Below are positions 9,213 through 23,079 of a stretch of DNA of 64,000 nt, in pieces. Source of the stretch: Oscheius tipulae (taxonomy: Eukaryota; Nematoda; Chromadorea; Rhabditida; Rhabditidae); the NCBI GenBank assembly GCA_037178975.1, contig JASJZH010000005.1, forward strand, positions 310,001 through 374,000. The letters are read 5' to 3'. The position numbers and the translations under genes are program-made. The notes under the pieces were generated by a model, which did not search any database, was not told the DNA's origin, and saw only the letters and a program-made list of their open reading frames with translations. How positions within the stretch are numbered: the first letter of the stretch is position 1; the number at the start of each line of letters is the position of its first letter.

Positions 9213-10943
9213 CCTTCGGGTTCAATTGGATTAGAATATCCGCCTTTTCCAGACCATTGGCTGTGCAAAACAATCATGACCATGAGATCAAGACAATTTC
9301 GCATAGGTGGGAAATGTGAGCAAAGTACTGAGATCCAACCCCCCCCCCCCCCCCTGTTAATTTGAATGAGATATCTGGACGAGGTGATAGACAGAGAAAC
9401 ATAAGGAGATAGAGAGAGAGGGAGAAATCCAAGTCTGATTGCTGCACTGTCTTCCGATGTTCTGGTAGGAAATAGAGAGACAGAGAGACCAGACATTCTC
9501 CCTGAATCCGACCCAAAGTAGAACAAATCACCAGAAAAAACGGCATTGTCTTTACGATCAAGGAAGCTAGACAACCGTCTTTGTCCCGCAAGAATTCCGT
9601 CCTAGCAAAGCGCTTTTGTGCTAGCACGGTGAAGTAGAACCGAAAGTGCCCATTCTAGACTGTGAAAGACATTACGTGGTGACAGAAAGAAGATGACATA
9701 TTCTATCCCTGAAAAACCAATTTCTGGATACCTCCTGTAGAGCTCCCAGCGCGCTCAAGACAGGTCTGTTTACTTTATTGATTTTCGTCTGTTCTCAACT
9801 TCTGTCATTATCTCTGTCAGATTGGCCCAAAAAATCAAAAATTAGTCGTGTTTACCTGAAGAGACAGTTCCCGTGCCCCGTTGACAAGGTCACTGCTCGT
9901 TCTTTGGAGTCTTTCGACTGAGACGAGCCGCCGGGGCACTTTGCGCGTGTCAGTCAAAAGCCTTTAGCTTCATCCCCTTATTTTATTTATTCGTTTACAT
10001 AATTTTTGTGGATTTCCCGTAAAATAGTCTAAAAAAATATCAATCAATTATTGGCGCACCCTTGTCCGCCAAAATAGAAGAAGAAAAGCGACGCGGGTCA
10101 CGTACGTGCCATAATCGACCGAAGATTTCCGATCTCCCAGCCATTTTAAAAGCAATCTAGTGATTAATTTCTTATTAAAACCTGGTCAATCTAAAGGCTA
10201 TTCCCGAGTTTAGGTGTCCTGAGTACCCGTTTTTGAATTTGAATTTTGTGCGGAGAGGTCCGTAATTATTGGATATTTTTGTTTATTTGTGTATTTTTGA
10301 ACAATTTTGACACATTTTTTCGGTTTTTAATCGATGTGACATTAAATACTGCCCCAAGAACATGTACTTTGACAGAAAATCGCCAAGAAAAATGGAGTAA
10401 TTGATCCTACAATGTAAAAATCAGCATATCGTCAATTTTCTCCATTTTCTCTGTAATTTTTTGTCGAAGTCGGCTATACTAGGGCAGAATTCGGTCCTGA
10501 GTCGATAAAATATACTTAGGAATCGAGAAAATAAAAGTAAAGGCCCGATAATTTAAAAAAATGGAGTTCGTGATTTTTGATGTACTTGCAACCAAAATTC
10601 AAATTCAAAAGAGCACGTCGTCCCTATAAAACGTGGTCATATGATCTGGATATCCCTGTGTCTTGGTTCTTTTAATCGTTTGTAAAGGATGATCTACAGT
10701 TTCCTGCAAGATTTGTTGTTTTGTTGAGCTATTGAACCAAGTCTGACCTTGAAATTGAACACAAACAAGAGTTTGAGAGATCAGCTGTAATGTTGTTTTG
10801 CTCCCGAACAAGTGAAACCACAATGGTGCTCCCCGTACCATCTCGACAACGTATCAGGGGAAAGGTGAAGCGACTCCCTTACTTTTGCCTCGTTTTCACG
10901 TTTCTTACAGCTTTAGCAAATTTTCACGTTAGTGGTTCAACAA
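9213..10943. other. Intergenic region, no gene recognised
   Basis: It holds a run of 14 or more C at about 9341, microsatellite tracts, and from about 9960 to 10600 a clearly AT-rich stretch leading to the PCCA gene. Open frames here (9274-9627, minus) are low-complexity and show no family motif. Confidence 0.5.
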
Positions 10944-13660
10944 ATGCCTATTCAGAAGAACATGCGGGTTCTTGCCAAGGCTCTGCCTCTTCGCTTCGTC
11001 ACCACAAGTCAGGGAGTTCGACTTTTGAGCACAGCTACGGCTAGAAAAAGCACTGGGTATGTGATTTTCAGTTTTCGTTTTCAAATTGTGGAAAATTTAG
11101 GGTTGTGGATGAGAGAGAGGGCAAGGAACTCTATACAACATGCCCTATCGACCCTTCGGAGGCCAAGTTCGACAAAATTCTTATTGCTAACAGAGGTAGG
11201 ATGCTAAACAGTTTTTTTTTTTTGGTTTAAGTGTCTTAGCCTGTCTTTCTGTCTCTGAGTCTATCTCTGTCCCCCTATCCAATTTGAATCCTGACACTAT
11301 ATCTTTTAGGAGAGATCGCCTGTCGTGTCATCAAGACCGCGCGAGCCATGGGAATCCAGACAGTGGCTGTTCACTCCGACGTTGACAGCAATTCTCTCCA
11401 TGTCAAAATGGCCGACGAAGCGGTCTGTGTTGGAACTGCTCCCACCTCCGAGTCTTACCTTCGAGCTGACAGAATCCTGGACGCTGTGAGACAAACCGGA
11501 GCCCAGGCTGTTCATCCCGGCTATGGTTTCCTCTCAGAGAACACGAAATTCGCTGCAGAACTCGAAAAGGACAAGGTCGTCTTCATTGGTCCGAACTCGA
11601 AGGCCATTCTGGACATGGGAGACAAGATTCACTCGAAGAAGATTGCCGCAGTCGCCAAAGTCAACATGATCCCCGGCTACGATGGCGAGATTGCCGACGA
11701 GGACATGTGCGTTCGAGTCTCCAAGGAAATCGGCTACCCTGTCATGATCAAGGCTTCAGCTGGAGGAGGAGGCAAAGGAATGCGCATAGCTTGGAACGAG
11801 AAGGAGGCTCGCGAGGGCTATAGACTTTCGAAGCAGGAAGCTGCCAGCTCTTTCGGAGATGACAGAATGCTCGTCGAGAAGTTCATCGACAATCCGAGAC
11901 ACATTGAGATGCAGGTCTTGTGCGATAAGCACGGCAACGGAATCTGGCTCAATGAGAGAGAATGCTCTATTCAGAGGAGGAATCAGAAGGTAGTTTTTGA
12001 CAGAGAGACAGAAATAGAGGAACAGAGCGACTTATAGAGAGATTGACAGAGAAACTGCTAGACAGAGAAGGTCAGAGAGGCAGAGAAAGAGACAGAATCT
12101 TCCATATTCTGAGTTTGCAGGTTATTGAAGAGGCCCCGTCGTCGTTCGTGATTCCCTCAATGCGCGAGAAGATGGGAGAGCAGGCTGTCCAGCTGGCCAA
12201 GGCTGTCGGCTATGACAGCGCCGGAACCGTAGAATTCCTCGTGGACAGCCAGAGAAACTTCTACTTCCTCGAGATGAACACACGTCTCCAAGTCGAGCAT
12301 CCAATCACCGAGGCCATCACGGGAATCGACATTGTCCAGCAGATGCTGAGAGTCGCCTACGGACACAAGTTGCCCCTTCAGCAGAAAGACGTTCCGATAC
12401 AGGGCTGGGCTTTCGAGAGCCGCGTCTATGCCGAGGACCCGTACAAGGGATTCGGACTGCCCTCGGTCGGTCGACTGTCTAGATACGTCGAGCCGAGACA
12501 CATCGACGGAGTCCGATGTGATAGTGGCATCAGGGAAGGGTCTGAGATTTCTATCTACTACGATCCGCTGATCTGCAAGGTAAGAACCTTAACTTTTGTC
12601 TTAATTCGCTCAATTTTTAGCTTGTCACCCACGGAAAAGACCGTCACGAGGCCCTTGACCGTATGACTGCCGCTCTGGACGCCTATGTCATTCGCGGAGT
12701 GACCAACAACATTCCTCTCCTCAGAGACATCTGTCAGGAGAAGAGGTTTCGTGATGGAAACATCACGACCAAGTACCTTCCTGAAGTCTACCCTGAAGGA
12801 TTCATGGGTGCCAGTCTGGATGCTGAGGAGGAGAAACAGATCATTGCTACATCGGCTGCTCTCCATGCTACCAAGCTGGCCAGGGCTAAGCAGTTCCTGA
12901 ACCAGGATAGACAGATGACCACAGTCTCTGCACCCTTCACTCTGAGATACAAGTAAGTGACTCTGTATCTCTATATCTACCTTTCTCTCTCTTTCTGTGT
13001 CTCTGTCTCCCTATCTCTCTGTGCCTCTCTGCCACACTCACACCAATCTTTCAGTTTCGTTGTCGAACTCCCTACCAGAGAAGGAGAAGCCAAAAAGCTC
13101 CAATCGGTCGAAGTCTACTTCAAGAAGGGAGACAGGAACCGGGCTCGTGTTCTCATCAACGGAGAGAAGATAAAGGTCAACGGTGAACTGAATCTAGCCA
13201 AGCCAGCTCTCGAACTCAGTGTGAACAAGAAGGAAGTGACGACTCAGATCGTCAACAAGAGATCGGGAGAGATCACCATCCTGTTCAAAGGAACTCCCTT
13301 CAAGGTGAAGGTCATGCCAGAGCAGGCTCACGAGCTTCTGCAGTACATGAAGGAGAAGCCGAAGGTTGGTTTCTCTAAGAAATTTTTTTTATATACAGAG
13401 AAACAGAGACAGTGACAAAGAGACTTTCTATCTTTCAGGTCGATCTCTCCACCGTCGTCCTCTCTCCTATGCCCGGAGCCATCAAGAACGTGAATGTCCA
13501 GGTTGGAGACATGGTCTCCGAAGGCCAAGAGCTTGTCATCATCGAGGCCATGAAGATGCAGAACAGTCTCCATGCCGGCAAGACCGGAAAGGTGAAGGCT
13601 GTCAACTGCAAGGTTGGATCTACGGTAGATGAGGGAGAAGTTCTCGTCGAGTTGGAGTAA
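10944..13660 (+). CDS. pcca-1: Propionyl-CoA carboxylase alpha subunit, mitochondrial
   Basis: Biotin-dependent subunit that carboxylates propionyl-CoA to methylmalonyl-CoA in the mitochondrial matrix with the beta subunit, in odd-chain and branched amino acid breakdown. Seven exons (10944-11056, 11101-11195, 11310-11989, 12121-12579, 12621-12952, 13055-13364, 13439-13660) sum to 736 residues, close to family length. The N-terminus is basic and serine-rich like a mitochondrial targeting peptide; a second in-frame ATG lies at 10962. Biotin-carboxylase motifs: [24 protein letters not shown], the ATP-grasp glycine loop [15 protein letters not shown], and [13 protein letters not shown]. The biotin attachment site is EAMKMQN near the C-terminus. 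Introns 3, 5 and 6 carry GACAGAGA or CTCTGTCTCT tracts. AATAAA is at 13793-13798. Confidence 0.95.
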
Positions 13661-13792
13661 TTCTTCGAAAACAAGCCATTTTTATCTCATATCAGTGTGA
13701 ACCAGATTGGGTCTAGAATATGCATTTTCTAGTGGTTAGTTCCTGCTAAAAGTACCGGTTCATTTTGGTCACGACATACTCTTTCTGTATGA

Positions 13793-13798
13793 AATAAA
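13793..13798 (+). terminator. Polyadenylation signal of PCCA
   Basis: AATAAA 132 bases after the PCCA stop codon. Confidence 0.55.
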
Positions 13799-13908
13799 GT
13801 TTGTTCAGAATCTCGCCAGTTCACTTTGAGTCGGATTCTCTGTGTCTATGACTCTCCCTGTCTCTGTGTCCCTTCGAAACAGTAAGGAAGAGATTTAGTT
13901 TTTTTTTT

Positions 13909-14709
13909 CGCAACTGCTAGTGTTTTGCCAACAAAGCAAAAGCACTTCAATTATCAAGTGTTGTCAAGTAAGAAATCTGAAAATAGCGAACTCCTTTTTG
14001 TTAACTGCCACTCTGGATGTTACTATTTGCAATGAAAGGTCGCCATCACTTCTACCCAGATCTGTCTCTGTGTCTCCCTGTCTCTCTTTTTCTCTGTCAG
14101 AAACAGAGTGACAGGGTGGCAGAGACAGAAACTAACCTTACACTGTCTGCGGTAGTTCTAGCACGTATTCCGGTCAAGCTCAAAAAGCAACTCTTGAGTA
14201 ATACAGCTTTTCCGATTCCTCCACAACCATGTCCATAGGTAGTCATCTCGCTCGAAGAAGTCCGGCTCCTGGAAGAAGCTTGGGAATAAGTAGATAGTCA
14301 AAGAGCAAATTAATCATGGCGTAGTCAATATTTTAGAATTCCTTAACCTTAATTTTCCATCGCATGACACCACCCTCAGTTTTCACTACTCGATTTTCCG
14401 AATCCCTATCAGGCCCTCGGAGGGTAGACTGAGAGTGCTCGGGGTTGGGTTGCCCAGTTCTTAGTCTCGATACGAAAGAATGAGGGTGAGAGAGTCAGTG
14501 CAAAAGAAGAGAATGGCTTGGTAGACCACTTGAAAATAAAAGGCAACATGACCTGGGTAGAAGTGAGGTGGGGGCGACCTTCCATTACGAACAGCAACAG
14601 CCAGAGTGGCAGCTTACAAAAAGCGGTTCGCTATTTTCAGATTTTATTACTCGACATTACTTGACAATTGAAGTGCTTTTGCTTCTTTGGCAAAACACTA
14701 GTAATTGCG
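13909..14709. mobile_element. Fold-back element with long terminal inverted repeats
   Basis: The left arm (about 13909-14065) and right arm (about 14553-14709) are inverted copies over some 150 bp at roughly 80 percent identity by eye. Matching blocks include CTAGTGTTTTGCCAA, GCAAAAGCACTTCAATT, AAATCTGAAAATAGCGAAC, CTGCCACTCTGG and CACTTCTACCCAG. The outer ends read CGCAA inward. The 490-bp centre has no convincing transposase; a minus-strand frame at about 14160-14290 (FFQEPDFFERDDYLW) is protein-like but short. This fits a non-autonomous fold-back or MITE element. Confidence 0.75.
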
Positions 14710-17700
14710 AGAAACCTTCTCTATTGCATCTCTCCTCCATCTCTGTCTCTTCTGACCCATATAAGTCCTCGTCTTTAGCCGTGCTGTGTTAGTCAGTCGT
14801 CCAAGAATGCACCAGTCTTATAGAGCTCAAAGAGTAGCCTTAGGAGAAAACAACAGAAGTCGTCGATCAGGCTGTTTTGAAAAACAAACCCTTTTGCAGA
14901 ATAAACTATCCCTTCAGTCAAGTGGGAGTATCGGATGATCGCAGCGTGCGCAATGCTCCGATTTAATAAGGACAGACATTAGGAACTCGGGGGATAGCGT
15001 TACGCAAGCGCTAACGAGGGAGTAGTAGGTCTGGGAGATGAGACAGAGAGACAGAAACAGAGTATCATTACAAAGTTTGATAGTCCCTTTGCCTCCCCCG
15101 CGTCCCCCAAAAGTTCTGGTCATTCGCGAGCCACATGCCATTGAACTTTAGCCGTCTCTTCCCAACAGCTCTCCTCTCCCGGCCAACTCTCTTGACCACC
15201 CCCTGCCTCGTCTGCTCTCTCTTGTTGCTCCGACTCTCTCGCCAGGGCCCCCGTTCGTCATTCGTTATGGGCGATGGCTATTCAAGTTCACACGTTGCCA
15301 TGCAAACTCATTGTCCAGCCGGAGGCATGTGAAAAAGTGACTTAGTGGTCAGATGACTTTATCTTGAGGGGATATGGGCCTATGTTCGGATTGGTCAGTG
15401 CTGTTTTTCCAGTAGATTGATGGAGAATGTCTATGGAGGAGAGGAAGACATGTGACCGACAGATAAGAGCTAGACAGTCAGAGAGGCAGAGAGACAAAGC
15501 GACAGAGAGACAGAGAGACAGATATATAAAATTATCGGTCCCTCAACCCAAATTCTCTAATTCAATCTCATAACACATTCTCTTGACCAGCGGTGCCCCA
15601 TTATCGGCACCCTCGTGCCTCGGCTGAAAAACTCCGTAGCTGCATTTTCAAGTGACCACCGGGAATCACACCTGGCTCAGTCTGACAAGCTCAGAGACCC
15701 ATGGATCTCCTCAGAATTACACTAGAAGAGTTCGGCTTGCATAACCGGGGAGACAGCTGTCCCTGACACTGATCACCTCCGCTCGCGCAACATTTTATTG
15801 TAATTGAGGAAAAGAACTCTCTTGTTCCTTCGCCCCTGGTCAGCTGCCCAGAAGAGAGCACGAATTTAGAATTCGGTGCCCCTCCTTCCCGCTAAATTAG
15901 CGGGCGTTCTGCTCTGAAGACGAAGCCTTATGAGGGCAATTCATGCACTGGAATCGGCGGTGCGAGAAGGAAGAGGGAGTGGACAAAGGCCTAATATAGA
16001 GCGGTCTGATTGAGTGTTATTTTTGTACGAGATGGGATTGCCAGAATAGTATACAGTAGTCAAAAGAGTCAGAGCGACAGAGGCAGAGACAGAATCCGTC
16101 GGTCCCCAAGAGCTTTGATGTCCTGTCCCTCACCCCTCTCTCCAAATGAGCCGCTGACCAAAAATAACTGTTCTAATTCAATTCCTCTGGCCCTCTAATC
16201 CTGTCAAAGAAGAGCTTCGTTCGTTTTCAGTCTTCTGACCCCTTCTCCCGGATCACATCTGGTCAATTTTGCTCGGTCACATCTGTTTGTTTGGATTCAG
16301 TCTCACGCAAGGATTGCGAAGGAGGCAGAGGAATGGCTGTAAACTGAACGTCTCTGGGCATCTGCTCCCGCGTCAACTCTTTTAATAAATATTTAATTCA
16401 TGGCGAGCCGATCTGTCAGAACGGGAGCAAAACTTGTCCAGTCCCCGCCTGTTGCATTGTGGGGACCCCTCTGGACCACACGGGACCCGATAATCGGTTG
16501 CGTCATAGCATTAGAATGGACAGCGGCTGCTTCTCTGCCGGGGCGTGAAAGGCGATATTCGGACGGCTGTGGCAAGGGTCCACAAGCGGTTAATTGGAGG
16601 TCCAGCGAGGGAATGTCTCTTGGCTTTAGTCGCCTTTTGAAGAGAAATAGAGAAGGAGACTGGGCTCCTTAGGTCAGATCTCTGTCTCTAAGAAGAAAGT
16701 CAAGTGCTTGAGACTTGGGGAGAGGCCGAAAGAAAGAACTGGTAGTCATCAAGGTTTCAGAGAGACTCAGACAAAGAGAGTCAGGCAGGGACTCACAGTT
16801 ACAGTATCTATCGAAACGAGACAAGAAATACACTTGACTACTGGTTTTTGTCTACAATGTCTTCTGGTATGATCCTTGTGCTCGACCCACTTTTCATTCT
16901 GGCAATGTTCGGATTATTGTACTTGTTTCCAGTGGGCTTTTCCCTAACATGTCGTCACTTTCATTTCTGAAATAGACGCCTTTTTGGCTCGCTTGAACGT
17001 GTTAACTCAATCCTTCGAAATCCTCAGATTATCGTCAGGACAGGAAGTCTCGGAAACAGAACCATCAACCACCCAGCTCATCAGTTTCTCTGTCTCCCTG
17101 TCTCACTGTCTCTCCGACATTTCCAAAAATTCTCAGACGTTCTAAGGCAAGCTTCCAATGCTTTTCCTCCTTTCTTCGAATCGGCCTTTTCTCCCCTTTC
17201 TAACTGGCCAGTGCTCTGGGGCACTCCGCCAGGAGCCTACTGACTCGCTCGGCTGGTCAGTTGCGTGGTCCGTGTGTGGCGGCAGCCAGCCGACTGCCCC
17301 CTTCCCCCTCTTGCTTTCTCCAGAGAGAGCCGCGTTGCGCCATTTGCATATTGCGCAATCGAGAGTGGACATCGCTCATTGACAAAAGGAGCGCGTATTT
17401 CTTCGATTTTGGCGCCAATTTCCCCGTGTCATGCACTTTTGTTTCCTTTGAACTGGTCTGATCATGGCATCCGTCAAAGGCAACAGATCCCCGGGCTCAA
17501 TAATCATCTCCATCCTAATCCTCTCACTGTTTTTATCTGGGATTTCAACTCTTTGGAGCTTTGAACAGCTTCGGGCCCTGCTTCTGAACATCTGGTCAAA
17601 AGACATTTTTGATCTCTCTAGCCATTTTGGTTCGGTCTCTGTCTGTAATTTCTTTGCATTTCTACAGACATTGCTTGGGACAAAGAGAGACAAAGACTTC

Positions 17701-18960
17701 TTTACTCCTGACACTCAGTCTAGGGTTCCGTGACCTTTTCACTTTCGTCAGATTCCCACTCTCTCGACTCATACCCGTCTTACTGCAAGAACGGGTAAAA
17801 TCTTACAGTGAGCTGATAGTCAAGAGTTCATGAGAGGAAGTCAAAAGGCACACTCAAATCTGGACAGCTCTTTAGGATGTCCGTCAACAAGAGACATTCA
17901 GCAATCTGTCAGTTCTATAGAGTGTGATCTGTTACTCTTTTCCTCTCACTATCTCTCTATGTTCAAAGCCAATTGGATTTTCGGTGGTCAACACTTTCAC
18001 AGGAATTTTCCTAAGTGAGAGAGTGAGAGTACAGTTCAAGTGGCCCCCAGGAGGTCTTTAAACCTGTGGCTTGCCAAAGATTTCTGACTACTTTTACCTA
18101 TGCATTCTGACTCTTTTTTTCTCGAAATACAGTACTCTTTGACGAATCGAACTATCAGAGGTCTTTTCTCAAGACTGACAATTTTCGGTACTCTCATGTT
18201 TCCTTTTTTCAGTACCTATTCACTGTCTGCTACTCCTCAATCACTGACCTATAGACTGACCGCTTTGACAACCCTTCAAAGCTCTGCTCTAAAAGAAGCC
18301 TCTTTTAGTCTCACTGTCTCTTTATCTCTTTAACTTTCTGTCTCCTGTTCTCTACTGGTTAACTTTCTTCCTGCCTCTCTATCTCTCCGTGGTTCTGCTT
18401 CTCTGCCTCTCTGTCTTCCTCTCTCGTTGTGCTCCAATTTCCTTCCTCTGCAAAATTATCCTGCTCATCCCCTTCTCTGAAGTCTTCTCATTCAAGTTCA
18501 AATCTTTATCCCATTAGAGAGCCGAACTAATCCGTGTTCGATGTCCTGTTCCCTGCTTTTCATTCCGCTTCCCCTTGTTTCCCCTCTACTTACCTGGCGC
18601 CGCCAGGCAGTTCCCTGCCTCTTTTTTGAGGACTTGTCAATCTACCTGGGAGGCTATCACGAGCCGAGCCCGGGGCAAAAACCAAGCTCCGTGAGAGACG
18701 GAGGGGCCTGGACATCGGTCATTGGGAACTCCGCTGACCGCCCCGCCATCTGAGAGAGCCATCCCCTCAGGGGGTTCGATTTTCCCGAGGAAGCTTCACG
18801 GAGCACTCCCTGGCCAGCTGATTTGGGCAGCAGAGGGAGTGCCGCAATCAAGGGCTACTTTTGGCGGGAAAGAGATTGGCACCTAATTTTGGGAGAGATA
18901 CAGAGACAGAATAATGTGGAGATAGAGACAGAGAGACCCAGGACACCATTTGGCCTATCC

Positions 18961-19294
18961 ATGTTTAGCAAAGTTGTACCCCTTGTCAAAATCTACAAAT
19001 TTGCAGAACATTAGTTTGCTCCAAAGTCATTTCCTGGACCTGTGCAGAGCAATTTAATTTTTGTCCCCTGTGTCACCCCGTAGCATCTCACGCCGGTCAA
19101 TTCCATATATACCGGGCGCCGCGCCTCCAAGTCAGTTTTCGGGCTCAAGTAATCGTACCAGCGGTACCCTCAGATCATGATCGTTGTAGAACGTTGTAGA
19201 ACAAGAAGAAAGTGGTCTAGGGAAAAATGGCTTTATGTCAGGCTAGGGCCCTTCTATCTGCCAGTTTTTTGAAACATTATAATACAAGAACGTC
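18961..19294 (+). repeat. TATA-bearing dispersed repeat, copy A
   Basis: The order of parts is shared with copies at 26.5, 47.8 and 61.0 kb: an inverted hairpin (AAAGTTGTA ... CTACAAATTTGCAGAACATTA), a spacer, CATATATACC at 19105, GGGCGCCGCGCCTCCAAG, then the core CTCAGATCATGATCG and TTGTAGAACG at about 19169-19194, and a tail ending GAAACATTATAATACAAGAAC. No conserved reading frame runs through the copies. Confidence 0.7.
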
Positions 19295-22200
19295 ACTCTT
19301 CGGATACCTACTATGACAAGTCGGGTCTACGCCTCGAAAGATATCTTATCTGGTTCCCTTTGATGACTAGTCTCTCCACTCATACTCTTTTCCAGATGAT
19401 GCAGAGGCTCTGCCCGACTCTTATACTTTTCCCTCTTTGGCTCTGTCTCTTCCTATCCCAACTCTCAGACTTTCCCTTTATGGCCACAAGTACCCAATTT
19501 TGTCTTCCCGTCTCCCGCCTCATCATCCCCTCTCTTAGAGTTTGTGTGCCTCCTCCTTATCACGAACACTTCCGCCCGCGCGAGCCGATGAGTGCACGAG
19601 CGGAACGTGGGGTCCGCCTTCCGGTCAACGCGTGCGCGAGCCACTGATTACCTATCAGCTTGTTTGTGTTTCTGAACTCGGCAAAGAAACAAAACTTTTT
19701 TGGTAGCTTTGCTCTGTCTCCCTGTCCCTCTGTCTTTCTGTCTTTCTGTCTCTATCTCTCTGACAGATCTATGCTATTCTGAACAGTTTGAACACTACTC
19801 TCTGCTGTAGAACGGATTTTCCGAGGCCACATCCCGGATAAGATGCTCCTCATTTCTCTTTTCTGACTCATATTTTCGAAAAATCACGCGGATCTCAATT
19901 TTCCAATCGTAGCTATGGGTGAACACATCAGCGGGGGAAATGAGTCTTTCTCGGATTTTTCTGTCAGAAAAAGAAGCTGTCCATTTGCGTCGCCTAGTGA
20001 CCAGAGCGCGTCATCGTGCCCTCTCGGCCGATTTCCCCTCTCACTTTGACCAAAACATGTGCTCCCCTATATACTTTGCCACCCGCTCCGCAGTCCAGAT
20101 TATAGCTTTGCCAAGAAGGGGATGGGGGAGATCAAAAGCGACTGTGGGAGACAGGGATACTGTAGCTGTCTCTGCTTCCATTGCTTGACTTTCCTCCCTC
20201 ACAAATCCTCTTACATACTATACTTTCTAGGCAATGTCTGTCTCGGTGGCTCTCTTTCTCTAGATATCTTGTTCACACTATTCTCTTTCAGGTAAAGGTG
20301 GTTTGTCCACCTGCAACTATGTGCCTCAGGCCATATTTGAGAGACAGAGAGAGAAGGTTACTGTCTTTCTAAGGCACTTAGCTAAACTTGTTTTTCTTTC
20401 GTACCATACGGAACACAACTTCCTCTAGACAGGACGAATATCTAGCGAAGAGAACGTAGATAGTTGAAAAAGTGCGTTGCGTATAGTACAAAAGAACCCA
20501 TTTCTTGGCCTCGAACAGACAACTCTTTCTCTAATCTGTTATGGTACTATCCATTTCCTGACCGAAATCTTCAAAATTGCCCTCGATTTCCTTCACTACT
20601 CTTCTGTGACCGGATCGAAGATGCCCCACGTGGAGGTCCACGTGTGAAATTCACCCCCACTGAGCCGCCCTCATCCAGACGAATTCACTTTTTCATGTTC
20701 CGAAGTCCGTCTTTATACTGTTCAGTCTAAAGTTATATTTGACCAGCTGTCTCCGACGGCTTTCACCATCCTTTTGACATCATCAGCGGTTGCGCCGCTT
20801 CGTAGTAACAAAAAAATTCCCAGTGACTTCACTGCGAAAAAAGCGGTTCTAGATTCACAGTTGACTTGTCACTTAATATTGGCAATAACTTTTTCTGAAC
20901 AATGCCTTCTGGACAACATAATACGCTCGCTTTTGTTTCGTGCTCACGGACAGACGGACACCGTTGCGCCTTACAGTAGTAGAGGGAGAGATTACCACTA
21001 GTAATTTGCTTATCACTTGAACAGAGAACCATTTCGAGGTTCAATTTCTTAGTTTCTATACCCAGATTATGAGTCTTTCTCTCTTACTGAGCCTACTGGA
21101 CAGTGCCTCATACTCAGTCGTTTAGAACCCCTTTTGTTTGACAGTCTCTATGAACTATGCTTTGTCTAATTGGTGGTTAAGGTATGGGACCGGGTATTGG
21201 GGTCGCCAAACTGTGCTTGATAGATGAAAAAGAGAAGAACATGGATCTGGAACCATTCTCTATCAAACTTATGGTCATGTTTTTCCTCCCCTCTTCCTCC
21301 AGGCTCAAACAGAAGAAGGCGCATGTTTTGCACCCAGATCAAACAAAACAGGTCCTAGACTCCCTTCCTCTCTCAATTTTTATCTCTTTTCGATACCCGC
21401 AACAGAATTTGTCTCCCAGGGCTGATGGCTCGCCGACGGTCACTTTATGGGTCACATGAGCCGCGGGAAGAGAAGAGACCTTCCCACTTTTCCATTTTCT
21501 GAAACACCGCGTTCATGATCTCTGTCGCCGATTATCATCACCGTTTTTTGCTTCTTGCCACCTCTTTGAAAATTTTCATTTTCTTAAGAGAAGTTTTCAG
21601 AGTCATGGTGGCATGACGCTGTGATCCCTGTACCGAATGATCTCTTATTATCCTCTCTTTTTCCAAGACATAGACAGAGAGACACGGAAACACAGAGACG
21701 GAGTGACAGAGAAATAAAGACTGAAACCGGGAGGCAGAAGGCTGGAATAAAAACTGTCCGGGAAATGAGTTGCTGGTTGCGCAACCTTTCTTGCGTAGGT
21801 TGAAAAAACATGCACCTGCCAGTAGAAGTTGAATCATTCGTCAGTTGCCCAGAGATTAGTCTGACCCATGTTGCTAAGGTTTCAGGACCAAATTTCCACA
21901 TTTGTTTCAACCCGGTCTTCCTTTTTGGGGATGAACCCGTACCATATCGCACCAGCTGCCTCTGTCTTTCATCCCACTCCTTGGAAATATCGGAAGCGGA
22001 TTCCCTTGACTTTGTTTCCAAAACTTTTGGACGGAACAAAGAGAATGGAATTACATGACTGGCGGCTGTTTTGTCCAGCTTACTATAAATTAGGCGGACA
22101 GATTACAGGCGATAAAAGATGGCTCGGTCAACAGTTCGGGCAGGGGGGACTCCCCCTACCCTTCCGCACTGTATTTACTCTCAGTTTCCGAGTTGTGCTA

Positions 22201-22510
22201 TCTGGTTGTTATTCTGTTCCGTGCGGATAATCATCCGTCCACCCTGTGCTCTTGACCCACTCCGATTTAATCCCTCCGAGCTAATCAGACGCTTTGACAC
22301 AGTATAGTTCAGTACTCTGTCAACTGTTTCTATCTCTCTGTCTTTCTATCTCACTCTCTCTCTCTTTCTCTGTCTCCTTTCTTCCAATGGAACCAACCGC
22401 CTCTTCACTCTGTTCTTGTCCCTTGCGTGTTCTCTCTTTCCCCCAGCAGTAAAAGAGGCGGATCACTGTTCGGAGCGGATGACCAACTCTGGGAATCCTT
22501 CTGTCTCTCG

Positions 22511-22544
22511 CTTTCTCACAGAACTGTCCGGTTCTGTGAGAAAG
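22511..22544. other. Perfect 14-bp hairpin
   Basis: CTTTCTCACAGAAC is followed by a 6-base loop and its exact reverse complement. It sits in a CT-rich stretch with no gene. Confidence 0.6.
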
Positions 22545-23079
22545 TTCATGAGGTAACTCCATTGGTTCCGTCCAGAAACAGTCGCTCGTATTTATCGATG
22601 TGACTCACTTATTATATCTTGTCTCCCTTTTCTCATATTCTCTTTAGTCCAGACAATTGCGGTTACCAGACCCCTGCTTCTTCAGTTCCTGTCTCTCAGT
22701 CTCTCTGTCTCGCTTTCTCTGTTCTAAGTACAGTACCTTTTGGGTCAGTTACTGTCTCTCACTCGCACCAGCACTCTTCTTCTCTTTGTTACCTAACTCT
22801 GAATCAGTTTCTCTAACTCTGCACTCGAATCAAAAGTCGGCGCGCGACCCTCTCGTGCCTTACCTACTACGGAACGCGCGCATATACGGGACTCGTCCCT
22901 CTGTTTCAGACTGCGCAAACAAGCTGTATCGGGCTGTGGCAGCCACCTATGCAAAACACTTCTGATGAGGCGCCGTTCGTCAAATACAAATTAGCTGTGG
23001 GAAAGAGAGTCCTAGAATTTGGGAAGCGCCCGCTTTCCATTGTTTCGGGTACATGACAGCATCTTTGCGGTGCGTAGTG

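Noticed and set aside
9274-9627. A fourth chemoreceptor fragment upstream of chemoreceptor 3
   Set aside because: A hydrophobic stretch (MPFFLVICSTLGRI) is present, but no family motif, and the rest is poly-C and CT-rich sequence.
21584-22039. Minus-strand frame of 151 codons (starts MFRPKVLETKSRES)
   Set aside because: The first 100 residues look protein-like, but there is no family motif, the end is microsatellite, and an equally long plus-strand frame overlaps it.
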